From: an uncultured Dehalococcoidia bacterium
GTDB lineage: Bacteria > Chloroflexota > Dehalococcoidia > Dehalococcoidales > Fen-1064
Assembly (NCBI GenBank): GCA_903916765.1
Contig: CAIWXV010000056.1
Span: 1 to 40,635, forward strand
Direction: 5' to 3'
DNA: 40,635 nt
Positions 7,148-14,559 of the stretch are shown here, one piece after another. Position 1 is the first letter of the stretch. Each line of letters begins with the position of its first letter. Both the position numbers and the translations under genes were made by a program. The notes under the pieces are model-generated. The model was not told the DNA's origin. It did no database searches and was given only the letters and a program-made list of their open reading frames with translations.

Positions 7148-7945
7148 TCAGCCTATCTTTTCATTGACGAATATCATCTCCGGAGAATCATCAGAGAATG
7201 GGGATTTGTCGAAATCCCCGAAAAATTCCAATATTTTAAATCCACAGAGACTCAGAAGGTTCTCGAGTTCATATCTGTAAAAATAGCGCATCGGGAACGC
7301 ATGTATCAGCCTTTCCTCTTTACCGTCAGGATATTTTATATAGTAGATGAGTTCGATATCGTTGTACTGCTGAGCACGATGGAATGCCGCCGTACGGTTT
7401 GTTCGTCTGATAATTCTGCCGTCGGGTAGATTGAAAGGTGGTTCAACTTCCATCTCCATCAGGTATGTTGAGTCAATGAGCCGCGGCAAGAAAGGATGGT
7501 AAACATCGAACACCAGTTTTCCTTGCTTGGTAAGGTGTTTATGAGCGCATTTGAGGCAGGCTTTTTGTTCAGCGACCGTCATAAGATGCTGGAAAGGTCG
7601 AAAAGGAATGGTAATCAGAGAGTATTGTTCACCGGTGCTAAAGTCCGTCATATCGCCTTGAATCAGATAAGCGTTTTTCCTGACTTCTCGGGGTAATTTT
7701 GTGATTTTCTCGCGGCATTTTTTGAGCATGTAAGGCGATACATCCAGACCTGTAATCTCACAGCCGACGAGAGCGGTCGGAATGAGAATGCGTCCGGTAC
7801 CGCAACCCAATTCTAATGTCCTTCCCCCTGATTTACGTGAATAATCGATGAAGAATTCGATATTTTGATGGGGGAGATTAGCATACTCAGCGTCGTAAAA
7901 ATCTGCAACGAATTCTTGATCCTCATAGCCGCCGTATTTGCTCAT
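7148..7945 (-). CDS. Class I SAM-dependent methyltransferase
   Basis: From the ATG at 7945, preceded by AGGAGGG, the protein has 265 residues. The first 44 residues carry a YDAEYANLPHQNIEFFIDY helix seen in small-molecule methyltransferases. The SAM site is LELGCGTGRILIP (about 44-56), followed by GLDVSPYMLKKCREK (acidic loop binding the ribose) and VFDVYHPFLPRL. The C-terminal YFYRYELENLLSLCGFKILEFFGDFD is the usual end of the ubiE-like group. The substrate is unknown. A longer frame reaching 8008 overlaps the predicted transcription start and was rejected. It is the first gene of a transcript with recO, a link I cannot explain functionally. Confidence 0.85.
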   Translation of the reverse strand: MSKYGGYEDQEFVADFYDAEYANLPHQNIEFFIDYSRKSGGRTLELGCGTGRILIPTALVGCEITGLDVSPYMLKKCREKITKLPREVRKNAYLIQGDMTDFSTGEQYSLITIPFRPFQHLMTVAEQKACLKCAHKHLTKQGKLVFDVYHPFLPRLIDSTYLMEMEVEPPFNLPDGRIIRRTNRTAAFHRAQQYNDIELIYYIKYPDGKEERLIHAFPMRYFYRYELENLLSLCGFKILEFFGDFDKSPFSDDSPEMIFVNEKIG

Positions 7946-8016
7946 CGGGTTCCCTCCTAGTGTTAGAGAAAAACCAGTCTTTTTAGTTTTACGGGGATTC
8001 TGTATCACGTATCGGC

Positions 8017-8045
8017 ATTATGATAGTAAACCATATCATTGTCAA
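8017..8045 (-). promoter_or_regulatory. Sigma70-type promoter of the methyltransferase-recO unit
   Basis: On the minus strand a perfect TTGACA (8045-8040) and CATAAT (8022-8017) are separated by 17 bases. Predicted transcription starts near 8010, leaving about 65 bases before the ATG at 7945. Confidence 0.75.
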
Positions 8046-8065
8046 GGTGGTTTTTCTGCGGGACT

Positions 8066-8620
8066 CTATTTTACAAATAGCTCCAGACCGTTCGGTTTCC
8101 GGTAACCGCGTCTCAGCAGGATGTCTCTTTCTTTGAGAAGACAGGCACGATTATGAGCGACCGCCTGCTCAAATTTACCATTTTGCCAGGCGTACATGCA
8201 TAGAATTCCTTTATCATTGAAAGGGTCACCGTGATTGATGATGCCCAGCTCTCTGACTGCATTGGCTTTGGATTCGTATTTCTCTCTCTGGAGTTCATTT
8301 TCGAAGATGATTTCTTTACCCAGTTGATATGAAAGAACATTCTGTTCGAATGCAGTGTTAAAAGCGTAAAAAGGTTTTTCTAGATTATCGATGATGCCGG
8401 TAACCTTTTCATTTAATTCGGGGATATCGTCCTTTTGAGTAATGTAGAAAATCCGGAGATACTGGCTGTTGATAAGGCCAAAAATAACCTGCTGTATGCC
8501 CTCATATTCCCGATGGTCGCCGGTATAGCGGTAGCGTTCGTTGAATGTTCCGATGGTCTCGATATCGATAATAGTACCGGTAAAATCCGCACTAACACCT
8601 TCTCTGTATTCCTGTATCAA
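8066..8620 (-). CDS. RNase H-like fold protein, possible DEDD-type exonuclease (184 aa)
   Basis: The protein starts at a TTG at 8620 with a GGGAGTGAG ribosome site. An early IIDIETIGTFNERY strand gives the D-x-E pair of DEDD exonucleases. A mid segment (KPFYAFNTAFEQNVL) aligns with the second motif but carries Asn where Asp is usual. The closing AVAHNRACLLKERDILLRRG resembles the exo III H-N-x-x-D motif. Overall order and length recall the RNase H-like YprB group (PF13482-like). If active it would cut nucleic acid using two metal ions; the Asn change makes this uncertain. It lies between a repeat element and the methyltransferase promoter and may be transcribed with upstream recR. Confidence 0.6.
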   Translation of the reverse strand: MIQEYREGVSADFTGTIIDIETIGTFNERYRYTGDHREYEGIQQVIFGLINSQYLRIFYITQKDDIPELNEKVTGIIDNLEKPFYAFNTAFEQNVLSYQLGKEIIFENELQREKYESKANAVRELGIINHGDPFNDKGILCMYAWQNGKFEQAVAHNRACLLKERDILLRRGYRKPNGLELFVK

Positions 8621-8639
8621 AACTCACTCCCTTTGACAT

Positions 8640-8740
8640 ATTCCCTTCTCCCTTGAGGGGATAAGGGAGGGATGAGGGTGAAGTTATAAGGTATTCCACC
8701 TCACCTTAATCCTCTCCCACAAGGGGCGAGGAAATCTTTT
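8640..8740. repeat. MITE-like imperfect inverted repeat
   Basis: The left arm (about 8646-8680, TTCTCCCTTGAGGGGATAAG...) and right arm (about 8697-8733, ...CTCCCACAAGGGGCGAGGAA) are near reverse complements around a 16-base AT-rich centre. The G-rich/C-rich strand asymmetry of each arm and the length near 100 bases are typical of non-coding palindromic repeats dispersed in environmental genomes. It separates recR from the gene at 8066. Confidence 0.55.
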
Positions 8741-8749
8741 ATGCTATAA

Positions 8750-9361
8750 CTAAAGCTGCTGTCTGCCTTCGAGCGCTCTGGTAAGAGTGGCATCATCGGC
8801 ATATTCCAACTCGGTGCCGAATGGTAGCCCCCGTGCCAAGCGCGTTATTTTGATGCCGAGAGGAGAGAGCAGCTGGTTTAAATACAATGCCGTTTGTTCA
8901 CCCTCAAGGTTAGTATTTGTCGCCAGGATAATTTCTTTTACCGAGTTATCCTGAAGTCGGTTGATGAGTTCTTTGATTTTGACATCATTGGTACCGACTC
9001 CCTCCGTCGGTGAAATGGCACCGTGGAGCACGTGATAAAGCCCTTTATAAACGCCGGTATGGTCGATTGCCAGGATATCCTGCGGTTGTTCTACGACACA
9101 GACTACACTATGGTCACGCTGTTCGTTGCGGCAGAGCGGGCAAGGGTCGGAATCGGTCACATTGTAACAGATGGAACACAGCTTAATTTTTTGTTTTATC
9201 GACAGAATGGCATCTGCCAATTGGCTTGCCTGTTCCTGAGGTGCACGCATCAAATAATAAGCCAGTCTCTGAGCGCTCTTGGGCCCGATACCGGGCAATT
9301 TGTTTAACTCCTGAATGAGCCTGCCGATAGTATCGGCGCCCAGTGTGGTCTGCTGATTCAA
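8750..9361 (-). CDS. recR: Recombination protein RecR
   Basis: RecR forms a DNA-clamping ring and works with RecO and RecF to place RecA on gaps. At 203 residues it is full length. The helix-hairpin-helix ([19 protein letters not shown], about 19-37), a C4 zinc finger (C62, C65, C74, C77 in [17 protein letters not shown]) and a Toprim domain ([20 protein letters not shown], then [15 protein letters not shown]) follow in the standard order. The ending [20 protein letters not shown] is characteristic. It is the third gene of the dnaX-ybaB-recR operon, a very widely conserved arrangement. Confidence 0.97.
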   Translation of the reverse strand: MNQQTTLGADTIGRLIQELNKLPGIGPKSAQRLAYYLMRAPQEQASQLADAILSIKQKIKLCSICYNVTDSDPCPLCRNEQRDHSVVCVVEQPQDILAIDHTGVYKGLYHVLHGAISPTEGVGTNDVKIKELINRLQDNSVKEIILATNTNLEGEQTALYLNQLLSPLGIKITRLARGLPFGTELEYADDATLTRALEGRQQL

Positions 9362-9381
9362 TTAAGTCTCTCCTCGATAAT

Positions 9382-9687
9382 TTAGAACAATCCGGGGATC
9401 TTAAAACCGCCGGTCAATTCTTTCAGCTGTTCTGCGGCAGCCTTCTGAGCTTTTTCCTGAGCATCGTTTACCGCTTTAAGTATCAATTGTTCGAGTTGTT
9501 TCACATTCCTGGGGTCGACTGCTTCGGGATCGATACTTACCGAAACGATTCTTTGCTCACCATTGACCACTACTTTAACGGCACCTTTACCAGCCTCGCC
9601 TTCGACCTGCATTCTTTTCAAGTCTTTCTGAGCCTGGTCCAGTTTTGCTTTTAACTGGCGTGCCTGATTTAGCTGTTGTAAGTTCAT
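9382..9687 (-). CDS. ebfC: YbaB/EbfC nucleoid-associated protein
   Basis: This 101-residue DNA-binding protein acts as a dimer on the nucleoid. It opens with a coiled helix (LNQARQLKAKLDQAQKDLKR) and continues with the family core GKGAVKVVVNGEQRIVSVSI then DPEAVDPRNVKQLEQLILKA. The start ATG overlaps the dnaX stop by four bases (ATGA), so its translation is coupled to dnaX. recR starts 20 bases downstream. Confidence 0.93.
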   Translation of the reverse strand: MNLQQLNQARQLKAKLDQAQKDLKRMQVEGEAGKGAVKVVVNGEQRIVSVSIDPEAVDPRNVKQLEQLILKAVNDAQEKAQKAAAEQLKELTGGFKIPGLF

Positions 9688-11300
9688 GTTTCCTCCACAT
9701 CGATAATTTGAGCGCCTAATTTCAGCGCTTCTTTCACGAGATTGTTGTTATTTTCTAAGACACATTGCACGCGGCAGGGATGTCCTACGAAGCTACTGAT
9801 AATTTTCTCAACTACCCGTTGATTCTCCATTTTCTCCAGTTGTTCTTTAATGTACGGATATCTGAAAGACAATGTTACTACATCATTCTCAAATGCCACC
9901 GGTTTGACACCTGCGCTTCTCAAAATAGCCAGTGCGGGACTTCGTTTGGTATCTGCCGGTGCCTGTTCAATTACGCTTCTCCAGTCGAGTTTGGATTTGT
10001 CGGGTGCGTCGATAATTTCTGCAGGCGGTTGTTTTTTTGCAGGCTCAGTTTTCGTAGCCTCAGAGGGCACTATTGTCTTTGTTTCCGACTTAGCCTCAGC
10101 TTTTTTGGGTTCAGACGGTTTTGTTTGATGGTGTATCGGAGCAGAGGTTTTTCCTTGAATAGGATGGGAAACAGCCTCCACTTTGTGCTCCTGTTGTCTA
10201 ACAGGTTCGGGCGCATCATCTTCGGTTTTTGTTATGCTGTCGACAATCGCCAGTTCTATCGACAAGGTGGAATTGTTCTCAGTGCCGATTTCTACCTGGC
10301 TGAAAAGCTTCAGTGTCTTCAATATCTTCGGCAAGGAAGTATGGGAAGCCAATTGTTTCAATTCTGCTAAGTCCTCACCTGTCACATCTACTGAGTCTTC
10401 AGCGCCGGTTTTCATTAGCAATAAGTATCGTAGATATTCTACGAGTTCACGCTTGAAATGACGCAAATCCAATCCGTCATTGTTGGCACTGTTGATGGTG
10501 GCGACTGCTTCCGAGACTTTATCATCCATGATATGCTTGGCAAGCTCACGGACACGGGCATCCCCCGTTATTCCGAGCATGGTCTGCACCTGCTGGAAGC
10601 TAATCTCGGAGCCATAGTATATGGTGAGTTGCTCCAGTAAATTCCAGGCATCACGCATACTGCCAGTAGCGCTCCTGGCAATGAGTCGCAGTGATTCCGG
10701 TGCAATGGTAATATTTTCTGCCTTACAAGCATTTGCAAGCCTATTTATTATATCTGTCTGGGGAATGCGGCGGAAATCAAAACGCTGACATCGCGACATT
10801 ATGGTAGGTATGATTTTGTGAACTTCGGTGGTTGCCAAAATAAAGATAACATGCGGCGGAGGCTCTTCTAATGTTTTCAAGAGTGCATTGGAGGCACTAC
10901 CGCTTAACATGTGAAATTCATCTATAATATAGACTTTAAAACGTGCCTGAGCAGGAGCGTAATTAACCTTTTCCCGCAGACTTCGAACATCATCAACACT
11001 GGTGTTGCTGGCGGCGTCAATCTCAAGGACATCCATGGCACTACCTTCGGTGATGGCACGGCACATCTCGCAGGTATTGCACGGCTCCCCTTTACCGCCG
11101 GTCGTCAAACAATTCACCGCTTTTGCCAGAATACGGGCAGTGCTGGTCTTGCCTGTGCCTCTCGGTCCGCAGAAAAGATAAGCATGTGAGAGACGTCCGC
11201 TACTGAGAGCATTGCGGAGGGTTTGTGTAACCGACTCCTGCCCGACGACCTCGCTTAGAGTTTGGGAACGCCATTTACGATATAATACTTGAGAAGTCAT
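9684..11300 (-). CDS. dnaX: DNA polymerase III subunit gamma/tau
   Basis: This is the clamp-loader ATPase of the replicative polymerase. From the preferred ATG at 11300 (MTSQVLYRKWRSQTLSEVVG) it has 538 residues; an upstream ATG at 11327 would overlap the promoter -10. The order is Walker A (GPRGTGKTST, about 45-54), a zinc module (CLTTGGKGEPCNTCEMC), a DExH Walker B (IIDEFHML), sensor 1 (ATTEVHKI), an arginine finger (SRCQRFDF), the clamp-loader helical domains, then a charged Pro/Lys/Glu-rich linker (about 370-435) and a tau-like C-terminal domain. No A-rich slippery site was seen, so only the long form is expected. Both ybaB and recR follow in the operon. Confidence 0.96.
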   Translation of the reverse strand: MTSQVLYRKWRSQTLSEVVGQESVTQTLRNALSSGRLSHAYLFCGPRGTGKTSTARILAKAVNCLTTGGKGEPCNTCEMCRAITEGSAMDVLEIDAASNTSVDDVRSLREKVNYAPAQARFKVYIIDEFHMLSGSASNALLKTLEEPPPHVIFILATTEVHKIIPTIMSRCQRFDFRRIPQTDIINRLANACKAENITIAPESLRLIARSATGSMRDAWNLLEQLTIYYGSEISFQQVQTMLGITGDARVRELAKHIMDDKVSEAVATINSANNDGLDLRHFKRELVEYLRYLLLMKTGAEDSVDVTGEDLAELKQLASHTSLPKILKTLKLFSQVEIGTENNSTLSIELAIVDSITKTEDDAPEPVRQQEHKVEAVSHPIQGKTSAPIHHQTKPSEPKKAEAKSETKTIVPSEATKTEPAKKQPPAEIIDAPDKSKLDWRSVIEQAPADTKRSPALAILRSAGVKPVAFENDVVTLSFRYPYIKEQLEKMENQRVVEKIISSFVGHPCRVQCVLENNNNLVKEALKLGAQIIDVEET

Positions 11301-11309
11301 TTTACTACG

Positions 11310-11317
11310 CTCTATAT
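11310..11317 (-). promoter_or_regulatory. Probable -10 element of dnaX
   Basis: TATAAT stands on the minus strand about 12 bases before the dnaX ATG at 11300. No good -35 is visible. If used, the dnaX message would have a very short leader and the ATG at 11327 could not be the start. Confidence 0.35.
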
Positions 11318-11372
11318 TATACTCCATCCCGAAAGGTTTCCATAGAGTATTTATAAATTTTGGTGGGAAAAT

Positions 11373-11401
11373 TTGACATAGACTTTTATACCGCTTATGC
11401 T
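11373..11401 (+). promoter_or_regulatory. Sigma70-type promoter of rnc
   Basis: TTGACA (11373-11378) and TATGCT (11396-11401) are separated by exactly 17 bases on the plus strand. Transcription would begin near 11408, about 27 bases before the GTG start of rnc. It is divergent from dnaX. Confidence 0.78.
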
Positions 11402-11434
11402 GTCTATTGATTTATCTGGTATTGAGGAGGATTC

Positions 11435-12127
11435 GTGTTTGGCTTAGACGAATTACAGGGAATAATAGGGGTATTTTTCACCCAGCCAGATTTGCTGGCG
11501 CAGGCGTTAACTCATAGTTCTTATGCTAACGAAAATCCGGGTATTGTTCCATCCTCGAACGAAAGATTGGAATTTCTGGGGGACGCTGTTTTAGATTTGA
11601 TAGTTGCCGAAAATCTTTACCGTGATTTCCCAAGTATCAACGAGGGGGAAATGACCCGCCTCCGTTCGTTATTGGTAAGGCAGGACACGCTGGCACGGGT
11701 AGCAGAATCAATTGGACTCGGTAATTACCTCTATCTCGGGAAAGGTGAAGAAGCGAGTAACGGGAAGGGAAAACCTGCTAATCTCGCTAGGGCTTTCGAA
11801 GCTTTGGTTGCGGCAATCTATCTCGATCAGGGCTATTCTGCTGCCGAACAATTAATATTGGATCTTCTCGATGCGGAGCTCTGGAAGGTTTTGAGTCAGG
11901 GAGCACTTATAGATTATAAGTCGCGGCTTCAGGAACTTTTGCAAGCTCGAGGTCAACAACCGCCTGATTATTATCTCATCGGTACCGAAGGACCCGACCA
12001 CGATAAAAAATTCTCCGTCGAAGTGCGACTCGGTAATGAAGTATTGGCTAATGGCTCTGGAAGAAGCAAGAAGAAAGCAGAAACCGAAGCCGCTCGTGTT
12101 GCTCTGGAGAAACTCAATGTTACTTGA
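11435..12127 (+). CDS. rnc: Ribonuclease III
   Basis: RNase III cuts double-stranded RNA, for example in rRNA precursor processing. The 230 residues hold the catalytic domain with the signature NERLEFLGDAVLDLIV (42-57), including the metal-binding acidic residues, and a second conserved set in ARAFEALVAAIYLDQGY. A double-stranded-RNA-binding domain spans about 158-228 (DYKSRLQELLQARGQQPPDY, then GSGRSKKKAETEAARVALE). The start is a GTG at 11435 preceded by GAGGAGG. A small basic protein gene and acyP follow on the same strand. Confidence 0.97.
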   Translation: MFGLDELQGIIGVFFTQPDLLAQALTHSSYANENPGIVPSSNERLEFLGDAVLDLIVAENLYRDFPSINEGEMTRLRSLLVRQDTLARVAESIGLGNYLYLGKGEEASNGKGKPANLARAFEALVAAIYLDQGYSAAEQLILDLLDAELWKVLSQGALIDYKSRLQELLQARGQQPPDYYLIGTEGPDHDKKFSVEVRLGNEVLANGSGRSKKKAETEAARVALEKLNVT

Positions 12128-12227
12128 CCGGATCCGTTATTACACGGGGAAGTCTCTTTACAGAATATTTTTACTTTGTTAAACTTCAATTAAGTTGCAA
12201 ATTCAATAGTTGAGATGAGGGTAGATT

Positions 12228-12368
12228 ATGGGAAAACGAGATTTTGGACACAAGGAAACCAGAAAACCTAAGAAGGATGCTAAGAAGATCCTGCCCACGA
12301 ATATTCAGTCCGCTCTTCCACAGGTAGAGGTTATCAGACGGGGGAAAAAAGACCGTTTAGAAGAATAG
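12228..12368 (+). CDS. Small basic uncharacterised protein (46 aa)
   Basis: The ATG at 12228 is preceded by GAGGGTAG. The 46 residues begin MGKRDFGHKETRKPKKDAKK, with eight Lys/Arg in the first 20, then a proline/leucine stretch (ILPTNIQSALPQ) and VEVIRRGKKDR. The composition suggests an RNA- or ribosome-associated peptide without fixed fold. The position between rnc and acyP with its own ribosome site supports a real gene, but I do not recognise a family. Confidence 0.6.
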   Translation: MGKRDFGHKETRKPKKDAKKILPTNIQSALPQVEVIRRGKKDRLEE

Positions 12369-12416
12369 GCTCTTCTATTCTCAATGTGGTAAAGTTGGTT
12401 GTCTGGCGGGTGAGGT

Positions 12417-12698
12417 ATGAGTGATTTAGCCTCATTTCAGGCAATAGTACATGGTCGGGTTCAGGGCGTTTATTACCGGTCATTTACTACGAGAAATGCC
12501 CTTCAACTTGGCTTGACCGGCTATGTACGTAATCTGACCGGTGAGTCGGTGGAAGTCTATGCGGAAGGCGAAAGGATGCAGTTGGAAAAACTGGTAGAAC
12601 AGCTCAAAACCGGACCTACTGCTGCCAGAGTAGATAATCTGACAATAGATTGGAAAGAATATACCGGGGAATATAGTAATTTCATTGCAACTCGGTAA
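12417..12698 (+). CDS. acyP: Acylphosphatase
   Basis: This small enzyme hydrolyses acyl phosphates such as carbamoyl or acetyl phosphate. The 93 residues show both family signatures: GRVQGVYYRSFT (13-24), with the phosphate-binding loop and catalytic Arg21, and GYVRNLTGESVEVYAEG (35-51), with catalytic Asn39. A GGTGAGG ribosome site precedes the ATG. It closes the plus-strand rnc unit and faces a convergent gene at 12717; an 8-bp inverted repeat (12698-12705 with 12721-12728) lies between them. Confidence 0.95.
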   Translation: MSDLASFQAIVHGRVQGVYYRSFTTRNALQLGLTGYVRNLTGESVEVYAEGERMQLEKLVEQLKTGPTAARVDNLTIDWKEYTGEYSNFIATR

Positions 12699-12728
12699 CT
12701 GATAAGAGCTACTGGGTTATTTATCAGT
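12698..12728. terminator. Possible hairpin between convergent genes
   Basis: ACTGATAA (12698-12705) pairs perfectly with TTATCAGT (12721-12728) around a 15-base loop. It overlaps the ends of acyP and the opposing gene. The stem is AT-rich and no T run follows, so termination strength would be modest. Confidence 0.3.
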
Positions 12729-13124
12729 CAAAGGTCTTATTCCGTAATATTCGGCATTTTTCAATAATCGTGACAGGTTAGTCGCCGACGTATTATAAAG
12801 GTTAATTCCGCGGTACTGACTTAACCGGTCTCCCAACTCGTTCAAGGTAACTGGTTTATTCCCGTTAGCGAGGAAAATACGGAAGACACTCTCCTGAAAG
12901 GGCAAGCCGGGAGTTATGAAATTCGGGTGTTTGGAACAGCAATTACGTATCGTCTTCAATAAATCGGGTGCTTTGCTATCGGATACGTTCGCCTTAATTT
13001 TTTTCCGACAGCTGGGGCATAAACTACCCTTGGCTAAAACAGAAAAACTTCGGTTGTTCGATTTTAACCAGTTCAAATCGATTGTCCATCTCGTCTCGGT
13101 CGGGGGTGACTCTAGTTTGGCCAT
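12717..13124 (-). CDS. Uncharacterised protein with CxxC motif and winged-helix-like C-terminus (135 aa)
   Basis: The ATG at 13124 follows GGGAGGTG. Residues 34-40 hold a short LCPSCRKK knuckle and a second cysteine pair occurs in NCCSKH, which together could bind one zinc. The C-terminal half (VTLNELGDRLSQYRGI, then SATNLSRLLKNAEYYGIRP) has the helix pattern of a small winged-helix domain. I do not recognise a named family. The DUF362 gene lies 23 bases upstream on the same strand, so the two are likely co-expressed. Confidence 0.6.
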   Translation of the reverse strand: MAKLESPPTETRWTIDLNWLKSNNRSFSVLAKGSLCPSCRKKIKANVSDSKAPDLLKTIRNCCSKHPNFITPGLPFQESVFRIFLANGNKPVTLNELGDRLSQYRGINLYNTSATNLSRLLKNAEYYGIRPLTDK

Positions 13125-13147
13125 GTTTCTAACACCTCCCGTTATTT

Positions 13148-13879
13148 TTAAATAGTGTCGATTCCTGATTCTGCCAATCTGATGAGCTGGAGATAATCTG
13201 CTCTGATTCCCAGAGTTTCGGAGACTTCTTTATCAACCTGTAAGGGGTCACCGATAAAAAGCTTACCGACTTCTTCGTTTTTACCTTTCAAAGGGTTGTC
13301 ATCATAGATTAATTTCTGATTCGCTTCAATGATTCCCATATCGAATGGGAGTGTGAAATAGAGGTCGGCAATTACCTTATCGATTCCCAGCTCATAAAAA
13401 GCTTCCCATCCGCCTTCTACTTCCGAATATTTTTTAATTGGCAGGAGAGATATCAAGTTGGGAATGCTCAGGTTTCCCTTGTTTTGGGCAATCTTTAGAG
13501 GTGTGACACTGATAAGGTAATCACTGGAAAGAATGACGTTGGGGACCCAGAATGCAGGAACAGCCAAAGGCTTTGGTAGAGGATTGTCTACCTCGACCCA
13601 TATGCAGTCTTTTACATCCAGCATCAGTACTCTTGGGAAATCATAACCAAGCGTCTGGTAAATTGGCGTGACGGGACTTCCGTCGCCGGTCCCTTCGAGT
13701 ACGATTATATCGGCATCACTGACACTCCTGATACCGTCGATAATCGTTGCCAACAGCTCACGGCTAGTGGTAGCAGGGTATGGCGCGGAAACGCCTGCAT
13801 CCGGTTTAATCAGAACCCTTCGCGCTACGGAGACCGCAGGTGGTGGGTCGAAAACAAATTTTTCAGCCTCGAATATCAA
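13148..13879 (-). CDS. DUF362 domain protein
   Basis: The 243-residue protein starts at a TTG at 13879 preceded by AGGGGGA. It shows the DUF362 pattern: ARRVLIKPDAGVSAPYPATT (the KPN-like loop), GIRSVSDADIIVLEGTGDG, then an ILSSDYLISVTPLKI segment. DUF362 proteins often have ferredoxin-type iron-sulfur clusters, but no CxxCxxC cluster is seen here; this is a cluster-free form. The function of the family is unknown. It is paired with the zinc-knuckle protein downstream. Confidence 0.7.
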   Translation of the reverse strand: MIFEAEKFVFDPPPAVSVARRVLIKPDAGVSAPYPATTSRELLATIIDGIRSVSDADIIVLEGTGDGSPVTPIYQTLGYDFPRVLMLDVKDCIWVEVDNPLPKPLAVPAFWVPNVILSSDYLISVTPLKIAQNKGNLSIPNLISLLPIKKYSEVEGGWEAFYELGIDKVIADLYFTLPFDMGIIEANQKLIYDDNPLKGKNEEVGKLFIGDPLQVDKEVSETLGIRADYLQLIRLAESGIDTI

Positions 13880-13911
13880 CCTTTAATATCCCCCTAATCA
13901 ATTATACCCGA

Positions 13912-14559
13912 TTAGAGCGCCGGTTTTAGCACTATGATTTGAGTTTCAATAGGAAAATTTTCTTTTTCGAGCTCTACTTCGCTGGCATCCATGTTGCTAA
14001 TGTTTTTCTTTTTATTCAGGAAATCATCCACACCGGAGATGGAAAAATTGCACCACTTATTTTTATAGTGCATTGGAATAATAATCCTGGGTTTTAATTT
14101 GTTACCGATTTGAGTAGCAATATCAGCGTTGATGGTGAAAGATCCACCTACCGGAATGAGTAAAACATCTACTTCACCGATTTCTGTCGCTTCCTGGTCG
14201 CTGAGGTTATGCCCCAGGTCGCCGAGGTGGCAAACCCGAATGCCATCCACATTAAAACAAAAAACAGTATTGGCCCCATGTTCTCGCCCCTTGCTTTCAT
14301 CATGGTAAGTGGCTATGCCGGTGAATTTTATCCCTTTAACTTCAACTTTTGCTGTGTCTCTAACTACTTGAGGCTTGCCTCTTATAGCGGCGATGTTATT
14401 ATGGTCCAGATGCTCATGACTCACTGTCACGATATCAGCCAACTCTTTGATTTCGTTATATTTAAGGTCCCGACTGACTCTATAAGGGTCGGTAATTATC
14501 CTGACACCTTGGTTCGAGGTAATCAAGAAAGATGAATGCCCTAGCCACTTAATTTTCAT
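13912..14559 (-). CDS. MBL-fold metal-dependent hydrolase (UlaG-like)
   Basis: The 215 residues begin MKIKWLGHSSFLI, as in the UlaG/YtkL branch of the metallo-beta-lactamase fold. The metal site is SHEHLDHNN (H48, H50, D52, H53), with further ligands expected in CHLGDLGH and in the C-terminal IPMHYKNKW. The substrate is unknown. The ATG lies inside the end of pepA (11-base overlap) with an AAAGAGG ribosome site in the pepA codons, so the two genes are translationally linked. Confidence 0.87.
   Translation of the reverse strand: MKIKWLGHSSFLITSNQGVRIITDPYRVSRDLKYNEIKELADIVTVSHEHLDHNNIAAIRGKPQVVRDTAKVEVKGIKFTGIATYHDESKGREHGANTVFCFNVDGIRVCHLGDLGHNLSDQEATEIGEVDVLLIPVGGSFTINADIATQIGNKLKPRIIIPMHYKNKWCNFSISGVDDFLNKKKNISNMDASEVELEKENFPIETQIIVLKPAL

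Noticed and set aside
9765..10370. 201-codon plus-strand frame inside dnaX
   Set aside because: It is antisense to the well-supported dnaX coding sequence, rich in Cys and Phe, and has no family features.
11000..11300. Programmed frameshift in dnaX
   Set aside because: No A-rich slippery sequence with an early stop in the alternative frame was found along the gene.
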